Positions 25,995-34,705 of a DNA stretch of 64,000 nt are shown piece by piece. Under the pieces are notes generated by a model, which was not told the origin of the DNA, made no database searches, and saw only the letters and a list, made by a program, of their open reading frames with translations. A program made the translations under genes and the position numbers. Positions within the stretch are counted from its first letter, which is position 1, and every line of letters begins with the position of its first letter. The DNA comes from Methylorubrum populi (GTDB lineage: Bacteria > Pseudomonadota > Alphaproteobacteria > Rhizobiales > Beijerinckiaceae): the NCBI GenBank assembly GCA_020741775.1, contig DYYG01000033.1:143284-207283 (forward strand), written 5' to 3'.

Positions 25995-26759
25995 ATGATC
26001 GAAGAACCCGAGCACCGGCCCTCCGGGCTGCAGGCCCTGGCCGAGCGGCACGGGGTCAGTCTGGAGGCGGTGCGTCACCTGCTGCGCGCGCTCCAGGCCG
26101 GGCAAGGCAACATGGCCCAGTTCGACCATCCCGATCTCGGCGGATTCGGCCAATGGTCGCGGGGCGGCATGGTCATGGTCGGGCGCATGAACGACCACGC
26201 CCTCAAGGCCCAGGTCGATGCCCTGTGCACCGAACTCGCCGCCGCCCTGCCGCTCTCCGGCTTCCAAGAGGAGGCCACGTCCGGCAATTGGTGGCCGGCG
26301 GAATTGGGGCTTCCCTCGAGCGCTGGGGCGCAGAACGCGACGCGCTACGCCTTCTTTCCCGAGAGCCGCCGGCTCGCCGTCGAGACGGAGGGGCGGCTCG
26401 TCCTCTACGACACCGGCGAGCGCCTCGTGACCGGTGCCTCGCAGCAGCAGGGCGCCCAGGCCTCCCTGCGCTTCAGCGGACCGCAGGGGCATTTCACCCT
26501 GGACGATCTCGCGGTGGTGAGCCGCGATGCGACGGTGACGCCACCGGGCTCGACGGCGGCCGCGTCCTCCGCTGCGTCTTCGTCCATCTCCACCACGCCG
26601 CGCGAGCCCCCCGCCCGCCGGCAGGACCTGCCCGCTTCGGGCGCCGGGGCGGCCGACATCCTCTCGATCCTCGAACGGCTGGCCGAACTCCATCAGAAGG
26701 GCGTGCTGACCGACGCGGAATTCACGGGCAAGAAGGCCGAGCTTCTGGCGCGGCTCTGA
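25995..26759 (+). CDS. SHOCT-domain protein
   Basis: A 254-residue protein. The N-terminal 60 residues are helical (LQALAERHGVSLEAVRHLLRAL), the middle contains a beta-rich domain beginning GGFGQWSRGGMVMVGRMNDHALKAQ (cited by its core WSRGGMVMVGRMND), a Ser/Pro/Ala linker follows (about 180-220), and the end is a SHOCT module ADILSILERLAELHQKGVLT with EFTGKKAELLARL. SHOCT modules are short oligomerisation or interaction elements. ATG 25995 is chosen since upstream residues look like shadow sequence. Function unknown. Confidence 0.8.
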   Translation: MIEEPEHRPSGLQALAERHGVSLEAVRHLLRALQAGQGNMAQFDHPDLGGFGQWSRGGMVMVGRMNDHALKAQVDALCTELAAALPLSGFQEEATSGNWWPAELGLPSSAGAQNATRYAFFPESRRLAVETEGRLVLYDTGERLVTGASQQQGAQASLRFSGPQGHFTLDDLAVVSRDATVTPPGSTAAASSAASSSISTTPREPPARRQDLPASGAGAADILSILERLAELHQKGVLTDAEFTGKKAELLARL

Positions 26760-26818
26760 CCCGGTGCCCCGTCGCCGCAGGCCGGGGCCGGGGCGCCCCG
26801 TCGCGCTAGATAGGCCCC

Positions 26819-27883
26819 ATGGCCCCGCGCGATCTCATCGACATCGACCGCATCTTCATGGAGCCCGCAATCGCCGATTATCCGCGCGGGCGCGAGATCC
26901 TGTCACGGTTTCCCAATGCCGAGCGGATCGCGGTGCCCTCGCATTGGAACATCCCGGAGCTGCACGGTAACGAGGGGTCGGTCGAGGATTGGGTCCGCAT
27001 CAAGCGCTCGACCCTGGTGCTCGGGGTGAAGAAGGGGCTCGCGATGCGCCCCAACGGCCGCTCGGCCCATTTCATCGCGCCCTCGACCTCCAATGGCTGC
27101 GCCATGGCCTGCGCGTATTGCTACGTGCCGCGTCGCAAGGGCTTCTCGAACCCGATCTCGCTCTTCGTGAATGTCGAGGCGGTGTGCGCCGCCATCGCCC
27201 GGCACGCGGCGAAGCAGGGTCCCCTGCCGGAGCCCGACCAGATCGACGAAGCCGCCTGGATCTACGATCTCGGCGAGAACGGTGATCTCTCGGTCGATGC
27301 GATGATCTGCGACACGGTCCGCGATCTGGTCGGCCTGTTCCGCACCCTGCCCAACGCCAAGGGCTCCTTCGCCACCAAGGCGGTCAACCGCGACCTCCTG
27401 GCCTACGATCCGCAGGGGCGCACCCGCATCCGCTTCTCGCTGATGCCGGCCCCAATCGCCAAGGTCGTCGACGTGCGCACGGCGCCGATCCGGGAGCGGA
27501 TCGCCGCCATCGATGACTTCGTGGCCGCCGGCTACGAGGTTCACGTCAATTTCTCCCCCGTCATCCTCTACGAGGGCTGGGAGGCCGACTGGGCAGACCT
27601 CTTCGCCGAGATCGACGGGACGATCTCCGAGTCGGCCAAAGCCCAGCTCAAATGCGAGATCATCATGCTGACCCACAATGCCGGGCTGCATGAGGTCAAT
27701 CTCGGCTGGCACCCGAAGGCCGAGGCCCTGCTGTGGCGTCCGGATATCCAGGAGACCAAGCGTTCGGAGGGCGGCGGCGACAACCTGCGTTACCGTACGG
27801 GTTGGAAGGGGAAATGGCTCACCCGTTTCAAGGCGTTGCTCGCCGAGCACCTGCCCTATTGCCACGTGCGCTACGCGTTCTGA
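26819..27883 (+). CDS. Spore-photoproduct-lyase-like radical SAM protein
   Basis: The 354-residue protein has the radical SAM cluster motif C94-AMA-C98-AY-C101 in the setting STSNGCAMACAYCYVPR, and the wider SPL-family architecture (RFSLMPAPIAKVVDVRT, EVHVNFSPVILYEGW). Spore photoproduct lyase repairs UV-induced thymine dimers in Firmicutes spores. This organism does not sporulate, so the substrate is uncertain; DNA repair remains possible. ATG 26819 is 59 bases after the SHOCT gene, so co-transcription is possible. Repeat copy B begins immediately after the stop. Confidence 0.85.
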   Translation: MAPRDLIDIDRIFMEPAIADYPRGREILSRFPNAERIAVPSHWNIPELHGNEGSVEDWVRIKRSTLVLGVKKGLAMRPNGRSAHFIAPSTSNGCAMACAYCYVPRRKGFSNPISLFVNVEAVCAAIARHAAKQGPLPEPDQIDEAAWIYDLGENGDLSVDAMICDTVRDLVGLFRTLPNAKGSFATKAVNRDLLAYDPQGRTRIRFSLMPAPIAKVVDVRTAPIRERIAAIDDFVAAGYEVHVNFSPVILYEGWEADWADLFAEIDGTISESAKAQLKCEIIMLTHNAGLHEVNLGWHPKAEALLWRPDIQETKRSEGGGDNLRYRTGWKGKWLTRFKALLAEHLPYCHVRYAF

Positions 27884-27976
27884 TCCGGTGTCCGCTCGCT
27901 CCGAGCGGGCACCGGATCGGCGAGCCCGCGCGGCTTTCGAGCGACGTCGACCTCCGCCATCCCGCGGATGTCGTCT
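27884..27976 (+). repeat. Dispersed 3'-end repeat, copy B
   Basis: A strong hairpin CCGGTGTCCGCTCG-CTC-CGAGCGGGCACCGG (14-bp stem with one G-U pair) starts two bases after the radical SAM stop codon. The shared core ATCGGCGAGCCCGCGCGGC and then CGAGCGAC and CCGCCATCCCGC follow, in the same order as copies A, C and D. Confidence 0.8.
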
Positions 27977-27992
27977 GACAAGGAGAGAGTGG

Positions 27993-28454
27993 ATGCCGGA
28001 TCACGACAGCTACCTGCGCGAGGCGACCGAATTGGCGCTGGCCAACGTCGCCGAGGGTGGCAGCCCCTACGGCGCGGTGATCGTGCGGGACGGAGAGGTG
28101 GTCGCGCGCGCGGCCAACCGCATCCACCGCACGAACGATCCTAGCGACCATGCCGAGATGGTGGCCCTGCGCGCGGCGAGCCAGAAACTCGGGCGGCCGA
28201 AGCTTGACGATTGCATCGTCTACGCGAGCGGACGGCCCTGCCCGATGTGCCACGCGGCGATGCGGCTCGCCGGGGTGAAGCAGGGCTATTTCGCCTTCAC
28301 CGCCGAGGAGGCGGAGGCCGAGGGGCTGATCAGCGCCGGGATCTATGCCGAACTATGCCGGCCGCTCGCGGAGCAGCCGATGCGGGTCCAGCATCATCCG
28401 CTGGCCGGCGCGCCGAGCCCCTACCGTGCCTGGGCGGACCGGAAGGGGCGCTGA
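27993..28454 (+). CDS. Nucleoside/guanine deaminase
   Basis: A 153-residue cytidine-deaminase-fold enzyme with zinc site His53-Ala-Glu55 (DHAEM) and Cys83/Cys86 in GRPCPMCHAAM. The order and length fit bacterial guanine deaminase or a related nucleoside deaminase; it lacks the tRNA-binding features of TadA that I would expect, but the assignment between these is not certain. AGGAGAG precedes ATG 27993. It stands alone between repeat B and the convergent NDUFS4 homologue. Confidence 0.88.
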   Translation: MPDHDSYLREATELALANVAEGGSPYGAVIVRDGEVVARAANRIHRTNDPSDHAEMVALRAASQKLGRPKLDDCIVYASGRPCPMCHAAMRLAGVKQGYFAFTAEEAEAEGLISAGIYAELCRPLAEQPMRVQHHPLAGAPSPYRAWADRKGR

Positions 28455-28514
28455 GGACCGAACGGGTTCACGCTCGCGGCGGCTTCCGCGTCGCCGCGCG
28501 CGTGAAATCCGGCG

Positions 28515-28826
28515 TCAGTGCGTCCAGGGCGCGGTGCGGTTGAACTTGAAGTTGTCGGAATAGGACAGGCCCTTGCGGGCGATCGGCGGCGGCGTCTCCT
28601 CGACGCGGTAGGCGATGCCGGCGGATTTCGCGTAGGCCACCGCCTCGTCCGCCGTGTCGAAGTCGAGCCGCACCTGCTGCAGCATGTCGGAAGAGCCGGT
28701 CCAGCCCATCAGCGGTTCGGTCTCGCGCGGGGCGGTCTGGTCGAATTCCAGCACCCATTGCTTGGTGCGGGCGAGCCCGGACTGCGAGGGATCCTTGGCG
28801 GGACGATAGATGCGGGCGCTCGACAT
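28515..28826 (-). CDS. NADH-ubiquinone oxidoreductase accessory subunit, NDUFS4 family
   Basis: A 103-residue protein with the ETC complex I subunit conserved region: SARIYRPAKDPSQSG, WVLEFDQTAPRETEPLMGW, then AVAYAKSAGIAYRVEE and YSDNFKFNRTAPWTH. It matches mitochondrial NDUFS4, an accessory subunit found in alphaproteobacteria and mitochondria. ATG 28826 is used; upstream residues overlap the tRNA gene region. It is separated from the nuo genes, as is usual. Confidence 0.92.
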   Translation of the reverse strand: MSSARIYRPAKDPSQSGLARTKQWVLEFDQTAPRETEPLMGWTGSSDMLQQVRLDFDTADEAVAYAKSAGIAYRVEETPPPIARKGLSYSDNFKFNRTAPWTH

Positions 28827-28854
28827 CGGACGGCTAACGTCTCCGGGCAAGACA

Positions 28855-28931
28855 TGGTCGGGGCGATAGGATTCGAACCTACGACCCTCTGCTCCCAAAG
28901 CAGATGCGCTACCAGACTGCGCTACACCCCG
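28855..28931 (-). tRNA. tRNA-Pro (anticodon UGG)
   Basis: The minus-strand sequence folds as a complete cloverleaf. The acceptor arm CGGGGTG pairs with CGCCCCG, with one G-U, followed by A73 and an encoded CCA. The anticodon stem TCTGC/GCAGA encloses the loop TTTGGGA, giving anticodon TGG for proline. The T-loop region reads GGTTCGAATCC. The 77 bases include the CCA. Confidence 0.97.
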
Positions 28932-29448
28932 ACGCCCCTACGGGCCCGATGGAGATACCGTTTCGGTCCACGCCCGGCAAGGCGCCGCGGCGCATGGCGC
29001 AGAGTTGTCTTGTGACATCGTTGTCTCGTGAGAGCCGCCCGATCCCCTCGTGATCACCGACGTCGGTCCGGCCGTCACACCAAGATGTCGAGGACACGCC
29101 TCTCCGCTTCGATCGAGGATGTGAGCACGGCCGTGTTGATCTCGACCCCGAGTCGGGCGGAGACCATATCGGTCACCGCCGCGACCGGATTGGCGTCACG
29201 CTGCGGTAATGCGATGCGTGCGGCCGCGCCCTCGAAGCGCTGAGGGCGCCGCTCACGCCGGCCGAACGCGCCGAAATCATGACCCGTCCCCCTTTTCGGA
29301 AGGCGGTATCCCGGCACCGGGGGGAACGCTTCCTCCGGGACGTCCGCGCAATCCGCAGGACCGGGCCGCCTTGATCGAATCGTCCGCCCATCCCACTTCG
29401 CCGCTGGCCGGGGCCCACGGGATGCGGCACCGGAGATGAGGCGCAAGC
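28932..29448. other. Region between tRNA-Pro and the GST gene
   Basis: These 517 bases contain one candidate small gene on the minus strand, apparently frameshifted (29075-29280, listed separately). The rest shows no coding signal or RNA fold that I can support. Confidence 0.5.
29075..29280 (-). pseudogene. Possible frameshifted small gene
   Basis: An ATG at 29280 after AAGGGGGACGGGTC opens MISARSAGVSGALSA, then the frame degenerates to an Arg-rich tail and stops. One frame over, starting at the same point, the sequence becomes FEGAAARIALPQ and then VSARLGVEINTAVLTSSIEA, ending RRVLDILV. That second part looks like a well-formed amphipathic helix. Joined by a one-base shift near 29240 this would give a protein of about 68 residues. 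The tail vaguely recalls small motility-type proteins (YjfB-like), but this is not established. A sequencing error would look the same. Confidence 0.35.
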
Positions 29449-30156
29449 ATGATCGACCTGCATTACTGGCCGACCCCGAACGGCCACAAGGTGACGCTCT
29501 TTCTGGAGGAGACCGGCCTGCCCTACACGATCCATCCGGTGGATATCGGCAAGGGCGCGCAGTTCGAACCCGCCTTCCTGAAGATCGCGCCGAACAACCG
29601 CATGCCGGCCATCGTCGATCATGAGCCCGCCGATGGCGGCGCGCCGGTCTCGCTGTTCGAGTCGGGCGCGATCCTGCTCTACCTTGCTGAGAAGACGGGG
29701 CGCTTCCTGCCCGGCGATCTGCGCGGCCGGGCCGAGACCCTGCAATGGCTGTTCTGGCAGATGGGCGGCCTGGGACCGATGCTCGGCCAGAACCACCATT
29801 TCTCCCAATACGCGCCGGAAAAGATACCCTACGCCATCGACCGCTACGTGAAGGAGACGAACCGCCTCTACGGCGTGCTCGACCGGCGGCTGGCGGACCG
29901 GGACTTCGTCGCGGGGGCCGACTACACCATCGCCGACATGGCGGCCTATCCCTGGATCGTGCCGTGGGAGAAGCAGGGCCAGCGGCTCGACGACCATCCG
30001 AACCTCAAGCGCTGGTTCGAGGCGATCGCCGAGCGCCCGGCCACCAAGGCGGCCTACGCGAAGGCGGCCGAGGTCAACCCGAACCACGGCCAGCCGATGA
30101 GCGAGGACGCCAAGAAGGTGATGTTCGGCCAGACCGCGTCGAACACCCAGCGCTGA
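29449..30156 (+). CDS. Glutathione S-transferase family protein (YghU/YfcG-like)
   Basis: A 235-residue GST with a thioredoxin-like N-terminal domain (LHYWPTPNGHKVTLFLEE) and an all-helical C-terminal domain with the N-capping block DYTIADMAAYPWI. The segments TPNGHKV and SLFESGAILLYLAEKTG match the Nu-class disulfide-bond oxidoreductases YghU and YfcG, which reduce disulfides with glutathione. Monocistronic by position. ATG 29449 is preceded by a short purine-rich stretch AGATGAGGCGCAAGC. Confidence 0.9.
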   Translation: MIDLHYWPTPNGHKVTLFLEETGLPYTIHPVDIGKGAQFEPAFLKIAPNNRMPAIVDHEPADGGAPVSLFESGAILLYLAEKTGRFLPGDLRGRAETLQWLFWQMGGLGPMLGQNHHFSQYAPEKIPYAIDRYVKETNRLYGVLDRRLADRDFVAGADYTIADMAAYPWIVPWEKQGQRLDDHPNLKRWFEAIAERPATKAAYAKAAEVNPNHGQPMSEDAKKVMFGQTASNTQR

Positions 30157-30167
30157 AGACGTATCAT

Positions 30168-30296
30168 CCCAGTCCGGCTGCCAAATCCGCTCGATCCCTG
30201 CGGGGTGGCAGATTTGGGGGATGGCGGATTTAGACGTCGCTCAGGCGCCGCGCGGGCTGGCTGATACGGGACCGCTCTGCTCAAGCGGGTTCCGTG
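30168..30296 (-). repeat. Dispersed 3'-end repeat, copy D, with internal duplication
   Basis: Read on the minus strand it starts directly after the stop at 30297: hairpin arms ACGGAACCCGCT and AGCGGTCCCGT, the core CCCGCGCGGCGCCTGAGCGA, then AAATCCGCCATCCC followed by a second, related copy (AAATCTGCCACCCCGCAGGG) of the last block. It fills most of the gap between the convergent GST and dehydrogenase genes. Confidence 0.8.
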
Positions 30297-31163
30297 TCAG
30301 CGCCCGCTGCGCCGGGCGGCCACCGTCGCCAGCCCGGCGAAATCCTTGTCGCCGTCGCCATGGGCGATGGCGTCGAGGAGGTTGTCCCGCAGCACGCTGG
30401 CGAACGGCATCGGCACATTGACCGCCTCGCCCGCCGCGAGGGCGAGGCGGACATCCTTGAGGCCGAGGCGGATGGTGAAGCCCGGCGGCTCGTAGCGCCC
30501 TTCCATGATCATCGCGCCGTAATTCTTGTAGACCGGCGAGGCGAACAGGGTGCCGGTCAGCATCTCCAGCACCTCGGCACCGGGAATGCCGTGCCCCTCC
30601 GCGAAGGCCGCCGCTTCTCCCATGGCCTCGATGGCGGAGACGAGCATGAAGTTGCCCGCGAGCTTGACGGCATTGGCCCGCTCCGGCTCCGTGCCGAAGC
30701 GCCAGGTCTTGCTGCCCATGGCGTCGAACAGCGGCTGCACCTGGGCGATCGCTTCGTCCGCGCCCGCAGCGATGATGTTGAGCGCGCCATTGGCGGCCGC
30801 GTCTGGCCGGCCGAAGACCGGGGCGGAGACGTAGGAAACGCCTGCCCGCCCATGGACCGCCGCCAACTCCTTGGCCAGGGCGACCGAGATCGTCGACATG
30901 CCGATATGGACCGCCGGGCGCTGTCCGCTGTCGAGCAACCCGCCCTCGACGATGACGGCGCGCAGGGCCGCGTCGTCGGCGAGCATGGTGATGGCGGCAT
31001 CCCCGGCGAAGGCCTCGGCCGCGCTGCCGACCGGCTCGGCGCCGGCGATCGCCTTCGCCGCCTCCGGTGAGCGGTTCCAGACCCGTACCCGGTGACCCGC
31101 CGCGACCAGCCGGGCCGCCATGGCCTGGCCCATGCGGCCGAGTCCGATGAAACCGACATCCAT
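30297..31163 (-). CDS. Beta-hydroxyacid dehydrogenase (3-hydroxyisobutyrate dehydrogenase family)
   Basis: The 288-residue protein starts with the NAD(P)-binding GLGRMGQAMAARLVAAGH, has the substrate region FGRPDAAANGALNIIAAG where family members carry a Ser/Gly-rich loop, and the catalytic lysine in NAVKLAGNFML. The family includes 3-hydroxyisobutyrate, tartronate-semialdehyde and glyoxylate/succinic-semialdehyde reductases. The motif variant resembles GLYR-type reductases, but the substrate is not certain. ATG 31163 begins the Rossmann fold. Repeat copy D follows the stop. Confidence 0.88.
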   Translation of the reverse strand: MDVGFIGLGRMGQAMAARLVAAGHRVRVWNRSPEAAKAIAGAEPVGSAAEAFAGDAAITMLADDAALRAVIVEGGLLDSGQRPAVHIGMSTISVALAKELAAVHGRAGVSYVSAPVFGRPDAAANGALNIIAAGADEAIAQVQPLFDAMGSKTWRFGTEPERANAVKLAGNFMLVSAIEAMGEAAAFAEGHGIPGAEVLEMLTGTLFASPVYKNYGAMIMEGRYEPPGFTIRLGLKDVRLALAAGEAVNVPMPFASVLRDNLLDAIAHGDGDKDFAGLATVAARRSGR

Positions 31164-31234
31164 CTCTCACACTCCAGATTGGCTGCTGCGTCCCGGCCGA
31201 CGGCGCCCCGGCGGGGACGCCGCGCCAGTAGGGC

Positions 31235-32257
31235 TCAGTGCGTGTTGAGGAATTCCAGCGTCAGCGTGTTGAACATCTCGGTCGCCTCCATGTGAACGAG
31301 GTGGCCGACATTGTTGATGACCTCGGCCTTGCCGTTCGGCATCCGGCCGGCGAGCGCCCGGGCATGGCCGGTATTGTCGCCCATGGCGGAGCGCATCTCG
31401 GTCGGCGCGAAGCCCTTGCCGGGCGCGTTGTGGTCGTTGGCGCCCATGATGAACAGGGTCGGCGCCTTGATCAGCGGGATCTCGTGAACGACCGGCTGGC
31501 TCCAGATCATCTGGTAGGAATTGACGAAGGATCTGAGCCAGCGCGGATACTCGCCCGAGCCCTTCACCCGCTCACGGATCGAGACGAAGGGCTCGATCGC
31601 CGAGGCCGGAATCGAGAGGGAATAGCTCGTCATCAGCTGCTTGCGGTAGGCCTCCGCGCTGAGATCGCCCTCGCGGGCCAGCAGGGTCTCCTCGGCGACC
31701 GGCGGGACACTGAAGCGGTAATCTTCCAGGCCGATCGGCGCTTCCAGCACGAGGCTGTTGACCCGTTGCGGATAGCTGCGGGCGAGGCGCACCGCGAGCA
31801 TCCCGCCCATGGAATGCGCGACCACGTCGAACCGGGTGAGCTTGAGGCTGTCGGCCAGGGCGACGGTGTCGGCGGCCATCCGGTCGAAGGTGAAGGCACC
31901 CACGGGCTTCGACGACTTGCCGAAGCCGAGCTGGTCGATCGCCACCACCCGGTAACCGGCATTCGAGAGGGCGCGGATCACCGGCTCCCAGTAGCTCGAT
32001 GGGAAGTTGCGCCCGTGCAGCAGCAGCACCGTGCGGCCATTGGCGTTGTCGGCGGGCGGCACATCCATGTAGGCGAGGCGCTGCGCTTCGCCGTCGCGGG
32101 TGAGCGGCAGGAATCGCACGGGAAACGGATAGGCGAATCCTTCCAGGCCGATGCCGAGGGGAGCCGGTGCTTCCTCGGCAAGGGCAGAGACGGTCGAGGC
32201 TGGGGTCAGCGCCAGTAATGGGGCGAGGCACAGCGCGAGGATCGGGGGGGCACGCAT
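31235..32257 (-). CDS. Exported alpha/beta hydrolase
   Basis: A 340-residue hydrolase with a signal peptide (MRAPPILALCLAPLLALTP, about 1-27, ending VSALAEE). The fold motifs are LLLHGRNFPSSYW (oxyanion region), AHSMGGMLAVRLA with the nucleophile Ser, and the late VGHLVHMEA with the catalytic His. It is similar in layout to haloperoxidase/proline-iminopeptidase-like hydrolases and is predicted to be periplasmic. ATG 32257 is chosen because it begins the signal peptide; the open frame upstream is shadow. Substrate unknown. Confidence 0.85.
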   Translation of the reverse strand: MRAPPILALCLAPLLALTPASTVSALAEEAPAPLGIGLEGFAYPFPVRFLPLTRDGEAQRLAYMDVPPADNANGRTVLLLHGRNFPSSYWEPVIRALSNAGYRVVAIDQLGFGKSSKPVGAFTFDRMAADTVALADSLKLTRFDVVAHSMGGMLAVRLARSYPQRVNSLVLEAPIGLEDYRFSVPPVAEETLLAREGDLSAEAYRKQLMTSYSLSIPASAIEPFVSIRERVKGSGEYPRWLRSFVNSYQMIWSQPVVHEIPLIKAPTLFIMGANDHNAPGKGFAPTEMRSAMGDNTGHARALAGRMPNGKAEVINNVGHLVHMEATEMFNTLTLEFLNTH

Positions 32258-32359
32258 GAAAACTCCGTCTCGGGCTGGTGGGCGCAAGCCTGGCGCGTCG
32301 TCCGGTGAGGGACAGATAGGGCGGACGGGCCGCCTGCAAGCTCTGGGGATTGGCCGAAG

Positions 32360-33742
32360 GTGACGGCGCGGGCGATGACGGGGGGAGCGGGCACCGACGG
32401 GTTGCCGCCGCGGGAGCGCTGGCTCGCGCTCACGGCAATGGCTCTGGCCATCTCCATGGCGGTGCTCGACGGGGCGATCGTCAATGTCGCCCTCCCGGTG
32501 ATTGCCCGCGACCTCGCAGTGCCGGCCTCGGAGGCGATCTTCGTCGTCAGCGCCTACCAGATCGCCGTCACCGCCGCGCTCCTGCCCCTGGCGAGCCTCG
32601 GCGAGATCGTGGGGTATCGCCGAGTCTATCTCGGCGGGCTCGCGGCCTTCACCGCGTCGTCGCTCGCCTGCGCGCTCGCGCCGAACCTCGCGAGCCTCAC
32701 CGCCGCACGGGTGGCCCAAGGGCTCGGAGCCGCCGGGATCATGAGCGTCAACATCGCGCTGGTGCGCTTCATCTATCCGCATCGGCTGATCGGGCGCGGC
32801 GTCGGCAACGTGGCCCTGATCGTCGCCATCGCCTCCGCCGCAGGCCCGACGCTCGCCGCCGCGATCCTCTCGGTCGCGGCCTGGCCCTGGCTGTTTCTGG
32901 TCAACCTGCCGGTGGGGCTGGTGGCGCTGGCGGTCGGCGCGCGTACCCTGCCGTCGACGCCCCGCTCCGCCCGCCGCTTCGATGTCGGGAGCGCGATTCT
33001 CAACGCGCTGACCATCGCTCTCCTGATCGTCGGCGTCGACGGGCTCGCCGATCCGGATGGCCGGACCCTCGCTTTCGTGGAACTCGCTGCCGCCGCCGTC
33101 GTCGGATTCGTGTTCGTGCGCCTGCAGATCCGCCGGGCGGTGCCTCTCCTGCCCCTCGACCTCCTGCGGATTCCGGCCTTCGCCCTGTCGATGGTGTCCT
33201 CGATCTGCTCGTTCGCGGCGCAGATGGCGGCTTATGTCGCCTTGCCCTTCTACTTCCAGGTGGCGCTCGGCTTCTCGGAGGCGCGCACCGGATTCCTGAT
33301 GACGCCCTGGCCGCTCGCCATCGCCGCCGTGGCCCCCCTGTCGGGCCGGCTCGCCGACCGCTACCCGCCGGGTCTGCTCGGCAGCCTCGGTCTCCTCCTG
33401 CTGGCGGCGGGCCTCGCCGCCCTGGCTCTGCTGCCGGGGGCGCCGGCCACCTGGGACGTGGTGTGGCGGCTGACCCTGGCCGGGATCGGCTTCGGCCTAT
33501 TCCAGTCGCCGAACAACAAGGTCATCATCACTAGCGCCCCGCGGGAGCGCAGCGGCGGAGCGAGCGGCATGCAATCGAGCGCCCGGCTCGTCGGCCAATC
33601 CCTCGGCGCGGCCCTCGTCGCCGTCCTGTTCGGCCTCGTGCCCGGCGGTCCGGCGGCGGCCTTCGCTCCGACCCTGTGGTGCGCCTTCGCCCTCGCCCTG
33701 ACCGGGGCGCTGGCGAGCGGCCTCCGCCGGACGGGGCCCTGA
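32360..33742 (+). CDS. MFS transporter, DHA2 (14-helix drug/proton antiporter) type
   Basis: The 460-residue protein has about 14 hydrophobic segments. Near the start it reads MAVLDGAIVNVALPVIARDL, the motif D1 of the DHA2 group, and later LGEIVGYRRVYLGG (motif A) and GLGAAGIMSVN. The group exports drugs, dyes and other small molecules using the proton gradient. GTG 32360 is taken; an ATG five codons later is an alternative. It is divergent from the exported hydrolase, with 102 bases between them, and may be a detoxification gene. Confidence 0.9.
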   Translation: MTARAMTGGAGTDGLPPRERWLALTAMALAISMAVLDGAIVNVALPVIARDLAVPASEAIFVVSAYQIAVTAALLPLASLGEIVGYRRVYLGGLAAFTASSLACALAPNLASLTAARVAQGLGAAGIMSVNIALVRFIYPHRLIGRGVGNVALIVAIASAAGPTLAAAILSVAAWPWLFLVNLPVGLVALAVGARTLPSTPRSARRFDVGSAILNALTIALLIVGVDGLADPDGRTLAFVELAAAAVVGFVFVRLQIRRAVPLLPLDLLRIPAFALSMVSSICSFAAQMAAYVALPFYFQVALGFSEARTGFLMTPWPLAIAAVAPLSGRLADRYPPGLLGSLGLLLLAAGLAALALLPGAPATWDVVWRLTLAGIGFGLFQSPNNKVIITSAPRERSGGASGMQSSARLVGQSLGAALVAVLFGLVPGGPAAAFAPTLWCAFALALTGALASGLRRTGP

Positions 33743-33820
33743 CGCGCGCCGCCGCCCCGCACCAACCTTCCGCCCGCGCGTTGTCGCCGCGAGGGGTGGC
33801 ACGAGCGGGGTTGGAAAACC

Positions 33821-34612
33821 ATGGATATCGATCTGAAGGGGCGCAGCGCCCTCGTCACGGGCTCGACCGGCGGAATCGGCTATGCGGTCGCCCGCGAACT
33901 CGGCCGGCTCGGTGCCGCTGTCGCCGTCAACGGGCGCACCGCCGAGCGGGTCGATGCGGCGATCCAGCGCCTGCGCGGCGAGGTGCCCGAGGGTAACTTC
34001 GGCGCCGGTGTCGGCGATGTCGGCACCGAGGAAGGCGCGGCCGAGCTGATCGCCGCCCTGCCCCGGGTCGACATCCTGATCAACAATGCCGGCATCTTCG
34101 AGCCGAAGCCGTTCTTCGAGATCGCGGATGCCGAGTGGCGCCGGTTCTTCGAGGTGAACGTGATGAGCGGCATCCGCCTCTCGCGCGCCTATGGCGCCGG
34201 CATGGTCGAGCGCGGCTGGGGGCGGATCGTCTTCATCGCCAGCGAGTCGGCGCTCAACATCCCCGTGGAGATGGTGCATTACGGTATGACGAAGACGGCG
34301 CAGCTCGCCGTCTCGCGCGGCCTCGCAGAGACGGTCGGCGGCAGCGGCGTCACCGTCAACAGTGTCCTGCCCGGCCCGACCCTGACCGAGGGCGTGGCGG
34401 ATTTCCTGGAATCGATGGGCAGCGGCGACGGCGATCTGGAGGCCAAGGGCCGCGCCTTCATCGCCGAGAACCGACCGACCTCCCTGCTCAAGCGTCTGGC
34501 GCAGCCGGAAGAGGTGGCCAACATGGTGGCCTATCTCTGCACCCCCGCCGCGAGTGCCACCACGGGGGCGGCGCTGCGGGTCGATGGTGGCGTGCTGCGC
34601 AGTATCGCCTGA
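33821..34612 (+). CDS. Short-chain dehydrogenase/reductase
   Basis: A 263-residue classical SDR: cofactor motif TGSTGGIG (about 13-20), NNAG, catalytic Ser in IASESALN, and Tyr-x3-Lys in VHYGMTKTA. The end VDGGVLRSIA is typical. NGRTAERV after the second strand suggests NADP preference through Arg, which is inference. A GGGGTTGGAAAACC leader precedes ATG 33821. No pathway neighbours; substrate unknown. Confidence 0.9.
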   Translation: MDIDLKGRSALVTGSTGGIGYAVARELGRLGAAVAVNGRTAERVDAAIQRLRGEVPEGNFGAGVGDVGTEEGAAELIAALPRVDILINNAGIFEPKPFFEIADAEWRRFFEVNVMSGIRLSRAYGAGMVERGWGRIVFIASESALNIPVEMVHYGMTKTAQLAVSRGLAETVGGSGVTVNSVLPGPTLTEGVADFLESMGSGDGDLEAKGRAFIAENRPTSLLKRLAQPEEVANMVAYLCTPAASATTGAALRVDGGVLRSIA

Positions 34613-34705
34613 TCGGGTGCCGCTCCCGAGCCTGACGGAGGCGCGGGCCGGCCTGACCGGCGCCGCGCTCCGAGAAGCGGCCCGCGAACGGTTCTGTTCG
34701 GGAAA

